Shown: piece by piece, positions 1-6,103 of the stretch
Position numbering within the stretch: position 1 is the first letter of the stretch
How the letters are laid out: every line of letters begins with the position of its first letter
Source: an uncultured Clostridia bacterium
Lineage (GTDB): Bacteria > Bacillota > Clostridia > Christensenellales > Borkfalkiaceae
Assembly (NCBI GenBank): GCA_944338265.1
Contig: CALVLO010000032.1
Span: 1 to 11,990, forward strand
Reading direction: 5' to 3'
DNA: 11,990 nt
Made by a program: the position numbers and the translations under genes
The notes under the pieces: generated by a model
What the model was told of the DNA's origin: nothing
Database searches by the model: none
Seen by the model: only the letters and a program-made list of their open reading frames with translations

Positions 1-573
1 AAACTGCTCATGAGCAGAGGCTTGAAGAAGGTCATTCTCTGCGACAGAAAGGGCGCGATCTACGAAGGAAGAGAGGGTCTGAACGACATTAAGGCGGAGA
101 TGGCGAAGATCTCCAACCTCGAAAAGAAGAAGGGCTCTTTGCAGGATGTTATCAAGGGTGCGGATGTGTTTATCGGCGTCTCCGCGCCGGGCAGCCTCAC
201 TGCCGAGATGGTCAAGTCGATGGCGCCCGATCCCATCATCTTTGCGATGGCGAACCCCGTCCCCGAGATCATGCCCGACGAGGCGAAGAAGGCGGGTGTG
301 CGCATCATGGGCACGGGCAGGAGCGACTTCCCCAACCAGATCAACAACGTTTTGGCGTTCCCCGGCATCTTCCGCGGCGCGCTCGACGTGCGCGCAAGCG
401 ACATCAACGACGAGATGAAGATCGCCGCCGCCGAGGCAATTGCCTCCGTCATTCCCGAAAGCGAGATCACGCCCGAGTATATCATTCCCGATTCCTTCAA
501 TCCGCATGTGAAGGACGCGGTCGCCGAAGCCGTAAAAGCTGCGGCGCGCAAAACGGGCGTTGCCAGGTTGTGA
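1..573 (+). CDS. Malic enzyme, C-terminal part (5' end outside window)
   Basis: Oxidative decarboxylation of malate to pyruvate with NAD(P) reduction, in the cytoplasm. The reading frame is open from base 1 and ends at a TGA at 571-573, giving 190 visible residues; the family is usually about 400 residues in its short bacterial form, so roughly the NAD-binding half is present. Seen directly: FAMANPVPEI at visible residues 81-90, then a stretch from about residue 104 containing GTGRSDFPNQINN and AFPGIFRGALDV. These are hallmark segments of the malic enzyme NAD-binding domain and its active-site closure. The cofactor (NAD or NADP) cannot be decided from this fragment. The ATG at 10 is internal, not a start, because coding similarity continues to base 1. 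A strong terminator follows 20 bases after the stop, so this gene is transcriptionally separate from nrdR. Confidence 0.93.
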   Translation, partial: KLLMSRGLKKVILCDRKGAIYEGREGLNDIKAEMAKISNLEKKKGSLQDVIKGADVFIGVSAPGSLTAEMVKSMAPDPIIFAMANPVPEIMPDEAKKAGVRIMGTGRSDFPNQINNVLAFPGIFRGALDVRASDINDEMKIAAAEAIASVIPESEITPEYIIPDSFNPHVKDAVAEAVKAAARKTGVARL

Positions 574-593
574 TTTTTTAGAAAAGTTGAAAG

Positions 594-620
594 ACCCTGC
601 CCCGTGGCAGGGTTTTTGTT
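594..620 (+). terminator. Intrinsic terminator after malic enzyme gene
   Basis: Perfect 8-bp stem: ACCCTGCC (594-601) pairs with GGCAGGGT (606-613), with a 4-base CCGT loop, followed directly by a T-rich tail (613-620, TTTTTGTT). It lies 20 bases after the malic enzyme stop codon and just before the nrdR promoter. It is a textbook Rho-independent terminator. Confidence 0.93.
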
Positions 621-632
621 TGCCCCAAATCC

Positions 633-661
633 TTTACAAGCGGGCGCAAATGTGGTATAAT
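633..661 (+). promoter_or_regulatory. Sigma-A-type promoter for nrdR-ispG-polC-like
   Basis: The -35 box is TTTACA (633-638) and the -10 box is a perfect TATAAT (656-661), with a 17-base spacer. A TG one base upstream of the -10 (653-654) makes it an extended -10 promoter. The predicted transcription start is near 668, giving a leader of about 37 bases before the nrdR ATG. An 8-bp dyad (651-658 and 671-678) overlaps the -10 box and the start region. Confidence 0.88.
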
Positions 662-678
662 GGCAATAACATACCACA
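651..678. promoter_or_regulatory. Candidate operator: 8-bp dyad over the nrdR -10 box
   Basis: TGTGGTAT (651-658) and ATACCACA (671-678) are exact reverse complements separated by 12 bases, so the arms repeat 20 bases apart, about two helical turns. The left arm overlaps the -10 box and lies upstream of the predicted start, so the pair cannot form an RNA hairpin; it could only act as DNA. The position suits a repressor site. Which protein would bind is unknown. The right arm runs into CACAAGATAT, which partly resembles one half of the NrdR box, but the match is weak. Confidence 0.4.
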
Positions 679-694
679 AGATATGCCTTTTTTC

Positions 695-699
695 GGAGG
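695..699 (+). promoter_or_regulatory. Ribosome binding site of nrdR
   Basis: GGAGG, 5 bases upstream of the ATG at 705. It decides the start against the in-frame upstream ATG at 660, which has no such site and lies upstream of the predicted transcription start. Confidence 0.85.
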
Positions 700-704
700 G
701 GAGC

Positions 705-1178
705 ATGCGTTGTTTGTATTGTAACTGCACGGAGAGCAAGGTCATCGATTCGCGCTCGGCGGATGACGAGCGCACCATTCGCCGCCGCCGCGAGTGCATG
801 GGCTGCGGCAGGCGGTTCACCACCTACGAGACCATCGAGGTCGCGCCCATCCTCGTCGTCAAGTCGGACGGCACGCGGCAGGCGTTCGATCTGGGCAAGA
901 TCAAGCGCGGCATCATCAAGGCGTGCGAGAAGCGTCCTGTGCCCATCGAACGCATCGACGCCCTCGCCGAGGACATCGCCAAGCGCATCTACAACTCGAT
1001 GGAGCAGGAGATCTCCTCCAAGCAGATCGGCGAGATGGTGATGGACGGGCTGCAAAAGCTCGACGAGGTCGCCTATGTGCGCTATGCCTCGGTGTACCGT
1101 TCCTTCAAAGATATCTCCTCTTTCATGGCGGAGTTGCAGAAGATGATGGAGAAAAAGCGTTCGGAAGAGAGCAAATGA
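705..1178 (+). CDS. nrdR: Transcriptional repressor NrdR
   Basis: NrdR is a nucleotide-sensing repressor of ribonucleotide reductase genes, with an N-terminal zinc ribbon for DNA binding and an ATP-cone domain that senses ATP/dATP. The 157-residue product has the family's usual length. The zinc ribbon ligands are visible as Cys3, Cys6, Cys31 and Cys34, with the signature segments VIDSR (13-17), IRRRREC (25-31) and RRFTTYE (36-42). The ATP-cone follows, beginning near PILVVKSDGTRQAF. The ATG at 705 was chosen over an in-frame ATG at 660 because 660 overlaps the -10 box, because GGAGG (695-699) sits 5 bases before 705, and because NrdR proteins begin with M-x-C-x-x-C. It is the first gene of its operon and its stop overlaps the ispG start (ATGA). 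Confidence 0.97.
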   Translation: MRCLYCNCTESKVIDSRSADDERTIRRRRECMGCGRRFTTYETIEVAPILVVKSDGTRQAFDLGKIKRGIIKACEKRPVPIERIDALAEDIAKRIYNSMEQEISSKQIGEMVMDGLQKLDEVAYVRYASVYRSFKDISSFMAELQKMMEKKRSEESK

Positions 1179-2212
1179 GGCAGATCGTACATGTGGGAAA
1201 TCTCCGCATGGGGGACGGGAGCGTCTCCGTGCAGAGCATGACGACGGTAAAGACGAGCGACGTGGAGAAGTGCGTCGCTCAAATTCTTGCGCTCGAAGAG
1301 GCGGGGTGTGACGTGGCGCGCGTTGCTGTCTCGGACGAGGCGGATGCGCTTGCGCTCCGCGCCGTGCGGGCGCGGGTGCACGTCCCCGTTGTGGCGGATG
1401 TGCATTTTTCGGCGAAGCTCGCCGTGCTCGCCGTGGAGAACGGCGCAAGTAAGCTGCGCATCAACCCGGGCAATATCGGCGGGGAGCGGGAGATCGCCCT
1501 CGTTGCCGATTGCGTGAAGGCGCACGGCGTGCCCGTCCGCGTGGGGGCGAATACGGGGAGCATCGAAAAGCACTTTCTCGAACGCTGCGGCAGGAGTGCG
1601 GAGGCGCTCGTCGGCAGCGCGCTGTATCACGCCGAACTGTTGGAAAAGCACGGCGTGCACGACATTGTGCTCTCCGTAAAGGCATCCGATGTGCCCCTCA
1701 CCGTGGAGGCGTATACCATGCTTGCGGCGCGGTGCAGCTATCCGCTCCACCTCGGCGTGACGGAGGCGGGTACGGAGGAGATGGGCATCGTGAAGAGCAG
1801 CATCGGCATCGGCACGCTGCTCCTTAACGGCATCGGCGATACCATCCGCGTCTCCCTTTCGGCAGACCCCGTGAAGGAAGTGTACGTCGCGCACGATATC
1901 CTGCGTGCCTGCGGCATCGAAAAGGAGTACGTCGAAGTCGTCTCCTGTCCCACCTGCGGCAGATGCCGCTACGACTGCATCGGGCTTGCCGAGCGGGTCA
2001 ACGCCCGCGTGCGCACGGTGCGCAAAAAACTCAAAGTTGCCGTGATGGGGTGCGTCGTCAACGGCCCCGGCGAGGCGAAGGGGTGCGATCTCGGCATCGC
2101 GGGCGGCGAAGAATACTGCATCATCATGCAGAAAGGAAGGGAAAACGAGCGCGTGGCAAAGGAGGAGGCGGAGCGCGCCTTCTTTGCACGGCTGGATGCG
2201 TTGATCGGATGA
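1175..2212 (+). CDS. ispG: 4-hydroxy-3-methylbut-2-enyl diphosphate synthase IspG
   Basis: Penultimate step of the MEP isoprenoid pathway: reductive ring opening of MEcPP to HMBPP by a [4Fe-4S] enzyme in the cytoplasm. It has 345 residues, fitting the two-domain bacterial form (TIM barrel plus iron-sulfur domain). The N-terminus shows the family's GNLRMGDG and SVQSMTTV segments. The cluster ligands are visible as Cys258, Cys261 (SCPTCGR), Cys293 and Glu300 (GCVVNGPGEA). Their spacing of 3, 32 and 7 equals that of E. coli Cys270, Cys273, Cys305 and Glu312. Odd feature: three further cysteines lie close by, Cys264, Cys268 and Cys304. The ATG at 1175 overlaps the nrdR stop as ATGA with only a weak GGAAG upstream, suggesting translational coupling. 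The longer upstream frame runs over nrdR and is not coding. Confidence 0.97.
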   Translation: MRQIVHVGNLRMGDGSVSVQSMTTVKTSDVEKCVAQILALEEAGCDVARVAVSDEADALALRAVRARVHVPVVADVHFSAKLAVLAVENGASKLRINPGNIGGEREIALVADCVKAHGVPVRVGANTGSIEKHFLERCGRSAEALVGSALYHAELLEKHGVHDIVLSVKASDVPLTVEAYTMLAARCSYPLHLGVTEAGTEEMGIVKSSIGIGTLLLNGIGDTIRVSLSADPVKEVYVAHDILRACGIEKEYVEVVSCPTCGRCRYDCIGLAERVNARVRTVRKKLKVAVMGCVVNGPGEAKGCDLGIAGGEEYCIIMQKGRENERVAKEEAERAFFARLDALIG

Positions 2213-3720
2213 AGAGCAAGCAATATTTACAGGAAATACGCGAGGCGGCGGGGCTTGTGCGCGCCGTCCTCAAAAAGATCGAAGTGAAGGGGCGCACCGT
2301 CACCTTCTTCCTTGTGACGGATAAGACGTATTCGGGCGAGGATGCGGAGCATGCCCGCGCCGTCTCCGCGCGCTATGTGCCGGAGGGCTTTGCGGCGGAG
2401 GTGAGTCTGCGCAAATCTGTGCCCGATCCCGAGGGCGTTCGCCGCGCCGTGGCGGAGATCTTGCGCCGCCGTTTTCCCGCGGCGGCGGCATTCGTCCGCC
2501 CCGAAGACATCGAGGCTTGCGTCGACGAGGGCGGCGGCAGGTTCTTTATCGGCGTGGGGGAGGCAGAGCGCGCCCGCATCCAAGAGGACGGCATTTTAGA
2601 TGCCGTGAGCGGGGAGCTTTCCAAGGATTTTTGCGGCGCGTGGTACGGCGACGTGCGCACCGTGGAGCGCGAGCGCGGCGAGATCGAGCGCGAAGCGCCG
2701 CCTCCCGCGGAGCTTATCGTTGCGCCGCGCATCTTTCCCGTCGAGGGCTATGCGCCCATCGACGGCGCAAATCCCAAGCACGCCGTCTATATCGCCGACC
2801 TCACCAAGGAAGAGCAGGGCGTCACCGTGTGCGGCACCGTCTCCTATGTGGAGGAGCGCGAGACCAAAAACGGCAAGCCATATTTCAGCCTTTCGCTTTC
2901 GGATGGCTCCGCGCAGCTGCGCTGTTCCTATTTTTCCAAGAAGGCGACGGTGGAAAAGGTGCGCGAGATCAAACAGGGCGACAGCATCTGCCTGACGGGG
3001 GATAACGAGCTCTTCAACGGCGCGCTCTCATTCCGCGCAAAGCAGATCGACCGCGGCAGCCCGCCCGCGGGCTTCGTGCCCGAGGAGCGCCCTTCCCGCC
3101 CCGTGCCCGCGAGCTACAAGGCGGTGTTCCCCGTGCCCGTGAGCGACTATGTGCAGGGCACCCTCTTCGGGGAGACGGGCGTCCCGGAAGAGTTCAAAAA
3201 GCGGGAGTTCGTCGTGTTCGATCTGGAGACGACGGGGCTCAACACCACGCCCGCGATGGGGACGATGGACCGCATCATCGAGCTCGGCGCCGTCAAGATC
3301 AAGGATGGACGCATTGCGGAAAAGCTCTCCACCTTCGTTGCCTGCCCCGTCAGGCTCTCCGAGGAGATCGTCAAAATTACGGGCATCACGGACGATATGC
3401 TCGTCGGCGCGCCCGCGCTTTCGGACGTCATTGCCGATTTTTACAAGTTTACGGCGGGATGCTCGCTCGTGGCGCACAACATCAACTTTGACTATAAGTT
3501 TATCAACTACTACGGCGGCGAGGAGGGGTACCGCTTCGATCAGAAGCAGTACGATACGCTCGCTATGGCGCAGAAGATGCTGCACCTTTCGCACAACCGC
3601 CTCAACGACGTTGCAGACTTCTTCGGCTTTACCTTCCACCATCACCGCGCCTTCGACGATGCCTTCGTCACCGCAAAGATCTTCATCGAATTGGTGAAGA
3701 TGGCAAAAGGGCTCGACTGA
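2209..3720 (+). CDS. PolC-derived protein: N-terminal and OB domains plus DEDDh 3'-5' exonuclease, no polymerase
   Basis: A 503-residue protein in the position polC occupies in Bacillota (after ispG, before rimP-nusA). Seen in order: a PolC-N-like region (about 1-185); an OB-fold (about 190-285, including TVCGTVSYVEERETKNGKPY and FSLSLSDGSAQLRCSYF); a proline-rich linker (about 288-330); and an exonuclease (about 333-500). The exonuclease keeps every DEDDh residue: Asp338 and Glu340 in FDLETTG, Asp428 in AHNINFD, His479 and Asp484 in HRAFDD. Full PolC is about 1,400 residues, with the exonuclease inserted inside a PHP domain and followed by the polymerase. Here both PHP parts and all polymerase modules are missing, with no remnant in the 163 bases after the stop. 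Likely a 3'-5' DNA exonuclease, possibly for proofreading or repair (inference). Start: ATG in ATGA overlap with ispG, no good ribosome site, so coupled. An alternative reading is a DinG/epsilon-type exonuclease, but the OB domain and locus argue for PolC descent. Confidence 0.85.
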   Translation: MKSKQYLQEIREAAGLVRAVLKKIEVKGRTVTFFLVTDKTYSGEDAEHARAVSARYVPEGFAAEVSLRKSVPDPEGVRRAVAEILRRRFPAAAAFVRPEDIEACVDEGGGRFFIGVGEAERARIQEDGILDAVSGELSKDFCGAWYGDVRTVERERGEIEREAPPPAELIVAPRIFPVEGYAPIDGANPKHAVYIADLTKEEQGVTVCGTVSYVEERETKNGKPYFSLSLSDGSAQLRCSYFSKKATVEKVREIKQGDSICLTGDNELFNGALSFRAKQIDRGSPPAGFVPEERPSRPVPASYKAVFPVPVSDYVQGTLFGETGVPEEFKKREFVVFDLETTGLNTTPAMGTMDRIIELGAVKIKDGRIAEKLSTFVACPVRLSEEIVKITGITDDMLVGAPALSDVIADFYKFTAGCSLVAHNINFDYKFINYYGGEEGYRFDQKQYDTLAMAQKMLHLSHNRLNDVADFFGFTFHHHRAFDDAFVTAKIFIELVKMAKGLD

Positions 3721-3744
3721 GCCCGCCCGTCCGCCGCGTTTGTG

Positions 3745-3778
3745 GAAAAAATTCCCGCAAAATGCTTGCAATTTTTTC
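3745..3778 (+). terminator. Probable terminator of the nrdR-ispG-polC-like unit
   Basis: GAAAAAATT (3745-3753) is the exact reverse complement of AATTTTTTC (3770-3778). Inside, GCAA (3757-3760) pairs with TTGC (3766-3769) around a 5-base loop, leaving a 3-base CCC bulge. The result is an A-tract/stem/T-tract hairpin starting 24 bases after the stop codon. The GC core is weak, so efficiency is uncertain. Its 3' arm contains the -35 box of the next promoter. Confidence 0.5.
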
Positions 3779-3794
3779 TCAAAGGTGGTAAACT
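3766..3794 (+). promoter_or_regulatory. Sigma-A-type promoter for the rimP-nusA-infB operon
   Basis: The -35 box is TTGCAA (3766-3771) and the -10 box is TAAACT (3789-3794), with a 17-base spacer and a TG extension at 3786-3787. The region is A/T-rich, unlike the flanking genes. The predicted transcription start is near 3801, giving a leader of about 83 bases before rimP. Confidence 0.75.
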
Positions 3795-3820
3795 AAGAAA
3801 GATCTTAATCTGATGGTTTG

Positions 3821-3848
3821 GATTGAGAGCGGCTTGCCGCTCTCAATC
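3821..3848 (+). promoter_or_regulatory. Leader hairpin upstream of rimP
   Basis: GATTGAGAGCGGC (3821-3833) pairs perfectly with GCCGCTCTCAATC (3836-3848), a 13-bp inverted repeat with only two bases between the arms (a 12-bp stem with a 4-base loop when folded). No T-run follows, so it is not a standard terminator. It sits about 20 bases after the predicted transcript start and 23 bases before the ribosome binding site. The 5' arm can also pair with CTTAATC (3804-3810), a near copy of the 3' end of the right arm. A role in leader stability or regulation of the nusA operon is inference. Confidence 0.65.
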
Positions 3849-3870
3849 TCCATATTATGCAAAGTTTAGG

Positions 3871-3877
3871 AAGGAGG
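3871..3877 (+). promoter_or_regulatory. Ribosome binding site of rimP
   Basis: AAGGAGG, 6 bases before the ATG at 3884. It excludes an in-frame ATG at 3857, which lies upstream of this site and close behind the leader hairpin. Confidence 0.85.
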
Positions 3878-3883
3878 GCGCGC

Positions 3884-4339
3884 ATGCAGATCAAGCCCGT
3901 GCGGGAGATCGAAGAATTTCTCCGCCCCGTTGCAGAGGGCGCGGGGTGCGAACTCGTCGAAGTCAAATGGAGCAACCGCGATGCCACGCTCACCGTCGTC
4001 ATCGATGCCGCGGGCGGCGTGGATATGGACTTGTGCGAGAAGTTCCACCGTGCGGCGGATGTGGCGCTCGATGCGCTCGATCCCACCTTCGGTGCGGCGT
4101 ATACGCTCACCTGTTCTTCCCCGGGGCTCGACCGTCCCTTTAAGGCGGCGCGCGATTTTGCGCGGCACATGGGGGAGAAGATCGAGGTGCACTTTTACGC
4201 CCCGTTCGAGGGAACGAAGTATTTGGAGGGGACCTTGCTCGCCTTTGAGGGCGATACCATCCGCCTGCAAACGGAGAAGGGCGTTTTAGAGATCCCCTTT
4301 GCAAAGACCTCCAAGGTCTGTCTGCTCATCGAAGTCTGA
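3884..4339 (+). CDS. rimP: Ribosome maturation factor RimP
   Basis: RimP (YlxS/YhbC) binds the 30S subunit and helps its late assembly around S12. The 151-residue product matches the usual length. The N-terminal domain (about 1-85) has the pattern VREIEEFLRPVAEGAGCELV followed by a W and a VVID strand. The family signature SPGLDRPFK lies at residues 79-87, followed by an Sm-like C-terminal domain (about 90-151) with a GTLLAF turn and an IPF segment near the end. The start at 3884 rests on AAGGAGG 6 bases upstream. It is the first gene of the operon and is followed by nusA after 48 bases, the standard pairing. Confidence 0.96.
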   Translation: MQIKPVREIEEFLRPVAEGAGCELVEVKWSNRDATLTVVIDAAGGVDMDLCEKFHRAADVALDALDPTFGAAYTLTCSSPGLDRPFKAARDFARHMGEKIEVHFYAPFEGTKYLEGTLLAFEGDTIRLQTEKGVLEIPFAKTSKVCLLIEV

Positions 4340-4387
4340 CGCAGCGGCGTCTTTTGATAACCAACGGAAAATGTAAGGAGATGTATC

Positions 4388-5491
4388 ATGATCAGTAAGG
4401 GTAAAGAGTTCTTTGCGGCGCTTTCCGATCTGGAGCGCGAAAAGGGCATCAGCGAAGAGGTATTTCTCGAGGCGCTCTCCACGGCGCTCGCCTCCGCCTA
4501 CAAGAAGCAGTTTCTCGACGATGTAACGGGCAATGTGGAAGTCAAGCTCAATCCCGAAAAGGAGACTATCCGCTTCTTCCTCACGCGCACCGTCGTCGAC
4601 AGCGAAGAGATCGCGGACGGCGAGATCTCGCTTGCGGATGCGCAGGCGATCAAAAAGAGCGCCAAGGTGGGCGACGTGCTCACCGAGGAATTTAAGCCCA
4701 AGGATTTCAGCCGCATCGCCGCGCAGACCGCAAAACAGGTCATCCTGCAAAAGATCCACGAGACGGAGCGCGACAACACGCTCTCCGAGTTCTCGGATAA
4801 GGAAGGCGAGCTCATGAGCGGGCTCGTGCGCAAGGTGGATGCGCGCAACGTGTATGTGGAGATCGGAAAGGGGCAGATCGAGGGGCTCATGCTCCCGCAG
4901 GATCAGGTCCCCGGGGAAAAGTATCTCGTCGGCGATAAGGTAAAAGTGTACGTCAAGCGCGTCAAGAGCGGCGGCAGGAATGCGCAGGTGCTCGTCTCGC
5001 GCGCGGCGCCCGGGCTCGTAAAGCGCCTCTTCGAAGAGGAAGTGCCGGAGATCAAGGCGGGCACCGTCGTCGTCAAGGGCATTGCCCGCGAACCGGGGCA
5101 CCGCACCAAGATGGCGATCGTCTCGGAAGATCCCCGCATCGATGCCGTCGGCGCATGCGTCGGCAACAAGGGCGCGCGCGTCAACGCCGTCGTGCAGGAG
5201 CTCGGCGGCGAGAAGATCGATATCATTCTTTGGAGCGAGAACCCGCTCGAGTTCATCGCAAAGGCGCTCTCGCCCGCGGCGGTGCTCTCCGTTACGCAGA
5301 TGAACGAGAAGTCTGCGATCGCCGTCGTACCGGACGATAAGCTCTCGCTCGCCATCGGCAGAGACGGGCAGAATGCCCGCCTTGCCGCGCGCCTCACGGG
5401 ATGGAAGATCGATGTGAAGAGCGAATCGGCGGCGGCAAAGCTCGATCTGAGCGCGCCCGCGCAGGGCGAAGCGCCCGCCGCGGAGGAATAA
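4388..5491 (+). CDS. nusA: Transcription termination/antitermination factor NusA
   Basis: NusA binds RNA polymerase and nascent RNA, influencing pausing, intrinsic termination and antitermination. It has 367 residues, the length of the Bacillota form without the C-terminal acidic repeats of E. coli NusA. Domains in order: N-terminal RNA polymerase-binding domain (about 1-125), S1 domain (about 133-200, with GLVRKVDARNVYVEIGKGQ), KH1 (VGNKGARV at 258-265) and KH2 (IGRDGQNARLAARLTGW from 323). A short Ala/Pro/Glu tail ends the protein. The ATG at 4388 follows AAGGAG (4375-4380) by 7 bases. The 48-base gap from rimP holds only this ribosome site. The stop directly abuts the rnpM ATG. Confidence 0.97.
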   Translation: MISKGKEFFAALSDLEREKGISEEVFLEALSTALASAYKKQFLDDVTGNVEVKLNPEKETIRFFLTRTVVDSEEIADGEISLADAQAIKKSAKVGDVLTEEFKPKDFSRIAAQTAKQVILQKIHETERDNTLSEFSDKEGELMSGLVRKVDARNVYVEIGKGQIEGLMLPQDQVPGEKYLVGDKVKVYVKRVKSGGRNAQVLVSRAAPGLVKRLFEEEVPEIKAGTVVVKGIAREPGHRTKMAIVSEDPRIDAVGACVGNKGARVNAVVQELGGEKIDIILWSENPLEFIAKALSPAAVLSVTQMNEKSAIAVVPDDKLSLAIGRDGQNARLAARLTGWKIDVKSESAAAKLDLSAPAQGEAPAAEE

Positions 5492-5764
5492 ATGCCCAAG
5501 GCGAAAAAGATCCCCATGCGCACCTGCATCGCCTGCCGCGGGGAGAAGCCAAAAAAGGAGATGCTCCGCGTCGTTAGAAACAGCGAGGGGAAGATCAGCC
5601 TCGATTTTTCGGGCAAGCTTCCCGGGCGGGGCGCATATATCTGTGACAGCGCCGATTGCATCAAGCGCCTGAGAAAGTACCGCCTTCTCAACAAAACATT
5701 CTCGTGCGAGGTGCCAGAAGAGGTGTATACCCGCATCGAGGAGGAGTTTTCGGGTGGAAGGTAA
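5492..5764 (+). CDS. rnpM: RnpM/YlxR family RNA-binding protein (RNase P modulator)
   Basis: Small basic protein of the YlxR (DUF448) family; the B. subtilis member has been described as RnpM, which binds RNase P RNA and modulates its activity. It has 90 residues, the family's length. Signature segments are MRTCIACR (9-16) and GRGAYIC (45-51), with Cys12, Cys15, Cys51 and Cys56 arranged like a possible metal site (inference). The ATG begins at the base after the nusA TAA. The 3' end overlaps the ylxQ GTG start by 11 bases. The neighbourhood nusA-ylxR-ylxQ-infB is the conserved Bacillota order and makes the identification firm. Confidence 0.95.
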   Translation: MPKAKKIPMRTCIACRGEKPKKEMLRVVRNSEGKISLDFSGKLPGRGAYICDSADCIKRLRKYRLLNKTFSCEVPEEVYTRIEEEFSGGR

Positions 5765-6041
5765 GCTCGGGACGTACCTCGGTTTTTGCAGGCGGGCAGG
5801 CAAGCTCGCGCTCGGCGTCAACGCCGCCGCGGCGGTGCGGGGCAGGGTGTATTTGCTCGTTGCAGACAGGAGCGCCTCCCCCAATACGCAAAAGGAGATC
5901 CAAAAGCTTTCCGCGCGGTTTTCCTGCCCCGTTGTGTGGGTAGACGCGCTCGAAACGCTTGTGCACAAAGAGGCATGTAAGCTCGCCGCGGTGCGCGAAG
6001 AACACCTCGCCGCGGCGATCAGAAAAGAGACAGAGAAGTAG
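5754..6041 (+). CDS. ylxQ: YlxQ, L7Ae-family K-turn RNA-binding protein
   Basis: Member of the ribosomal protein L7Ae/L30e/Gadd45 family; relatives bind kink-turn RNA, although the cellular target of YlxQ is poorly known. The 95-residue product shows FCRRAGKLALG near residue 11-21, the LLVADRSASPNTQKEI segment (family pattern of D/E-x-S-xx-T-K/Q) and CPVVWVD, ending in an Ala-rich helix. Translation starts at a GTG (5754) inside the end of rnpM, with GAGGAG (5741-5746) 7 bases upstream; the 11-base overlap implies coupled translation. A 67-base gap with inverted repeats separates it from infB. Confidence 0.9.
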   Translation: MEGKLGTYLGFCRRAGKLALGVNAAAAVRGRVYLLVADRSASPNTQKEIQKLSARFSCPVVWVDALETLVHKEACKLAAVREEHLAAAIRKETEK

Positions 6042-6042
6042 A

Positions 6043-6089
6043 CGGGCGCCCGCTTGTTGCAGGCTGCGCGCCGTGCTCGCGGAAGCGGG
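6043..6089 (+). repeat. Inverted repeats in the ylxQ-infB gap
   Basis: CGGGCGCCCG (6043-6052) is a 10-base palindrome. Overlapping it, CCCGCTT (6049-6055) is the reverse complement of AAGCGGG (6083-6089). The two pairings exclude each other. No T-run follows. The region ends 10 bases before the infB ribosome site. Function is unknown and GC-rich sequence yields such pairings easily. Confidence 0.35.
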
Positions 6090-6098
6090 AATATGTTC

Positions 6099-6103
6099 GG
6101 AGG
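6099..6103 (+). promoter_or_regulatory. Ribosome binding site of infB
   Basis: GGAGG, 5 bases before the ATG at 6109. It fixes the infB start; the same frame stays open back to 5959, but that stretch lies over ylxQ. Confidence 0.85.

Noticed and set aside
674..689. NrdR box in the nrdR leader
   Set aside because: CACAAGATAT resembles one half of the consensus, but the other half does not match and no second box at the usual spacing is seen. The stronger observation here is the 8-bp dyad, reported separately.
60..1448. A 462-codon open frame on the minus strand
   Set aside because: It runs across the malic enzyme end, the terminator, the nrdR promoter and nrdR; no protein family signature.
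3721..3883. Remnants of the PolC PHP or polymerase domains downstream of the exonuclease gene
   Set aside because: The 163 bases are A/T-rich and hold a terminator-like hairpin, a promoter and a leader hairpin. No reading frame there shows polymerase motifs, so a recent frameshift or nonsense mutation in a full polC is not supported.
4340..4387. A promoter between rimP and nusA
   Set aside because: A TTGATA-like hexamer is present near 4353, but no -10 box lies at a proper distance; the gap only supports a ribosome site for nusA.
4286..5968. A 560-codon open frame on the minus strand
   Set aside because: Antisense of nusA, rnpM and ylxQ, which are firmly identified; composition is that of an antisense shadow.
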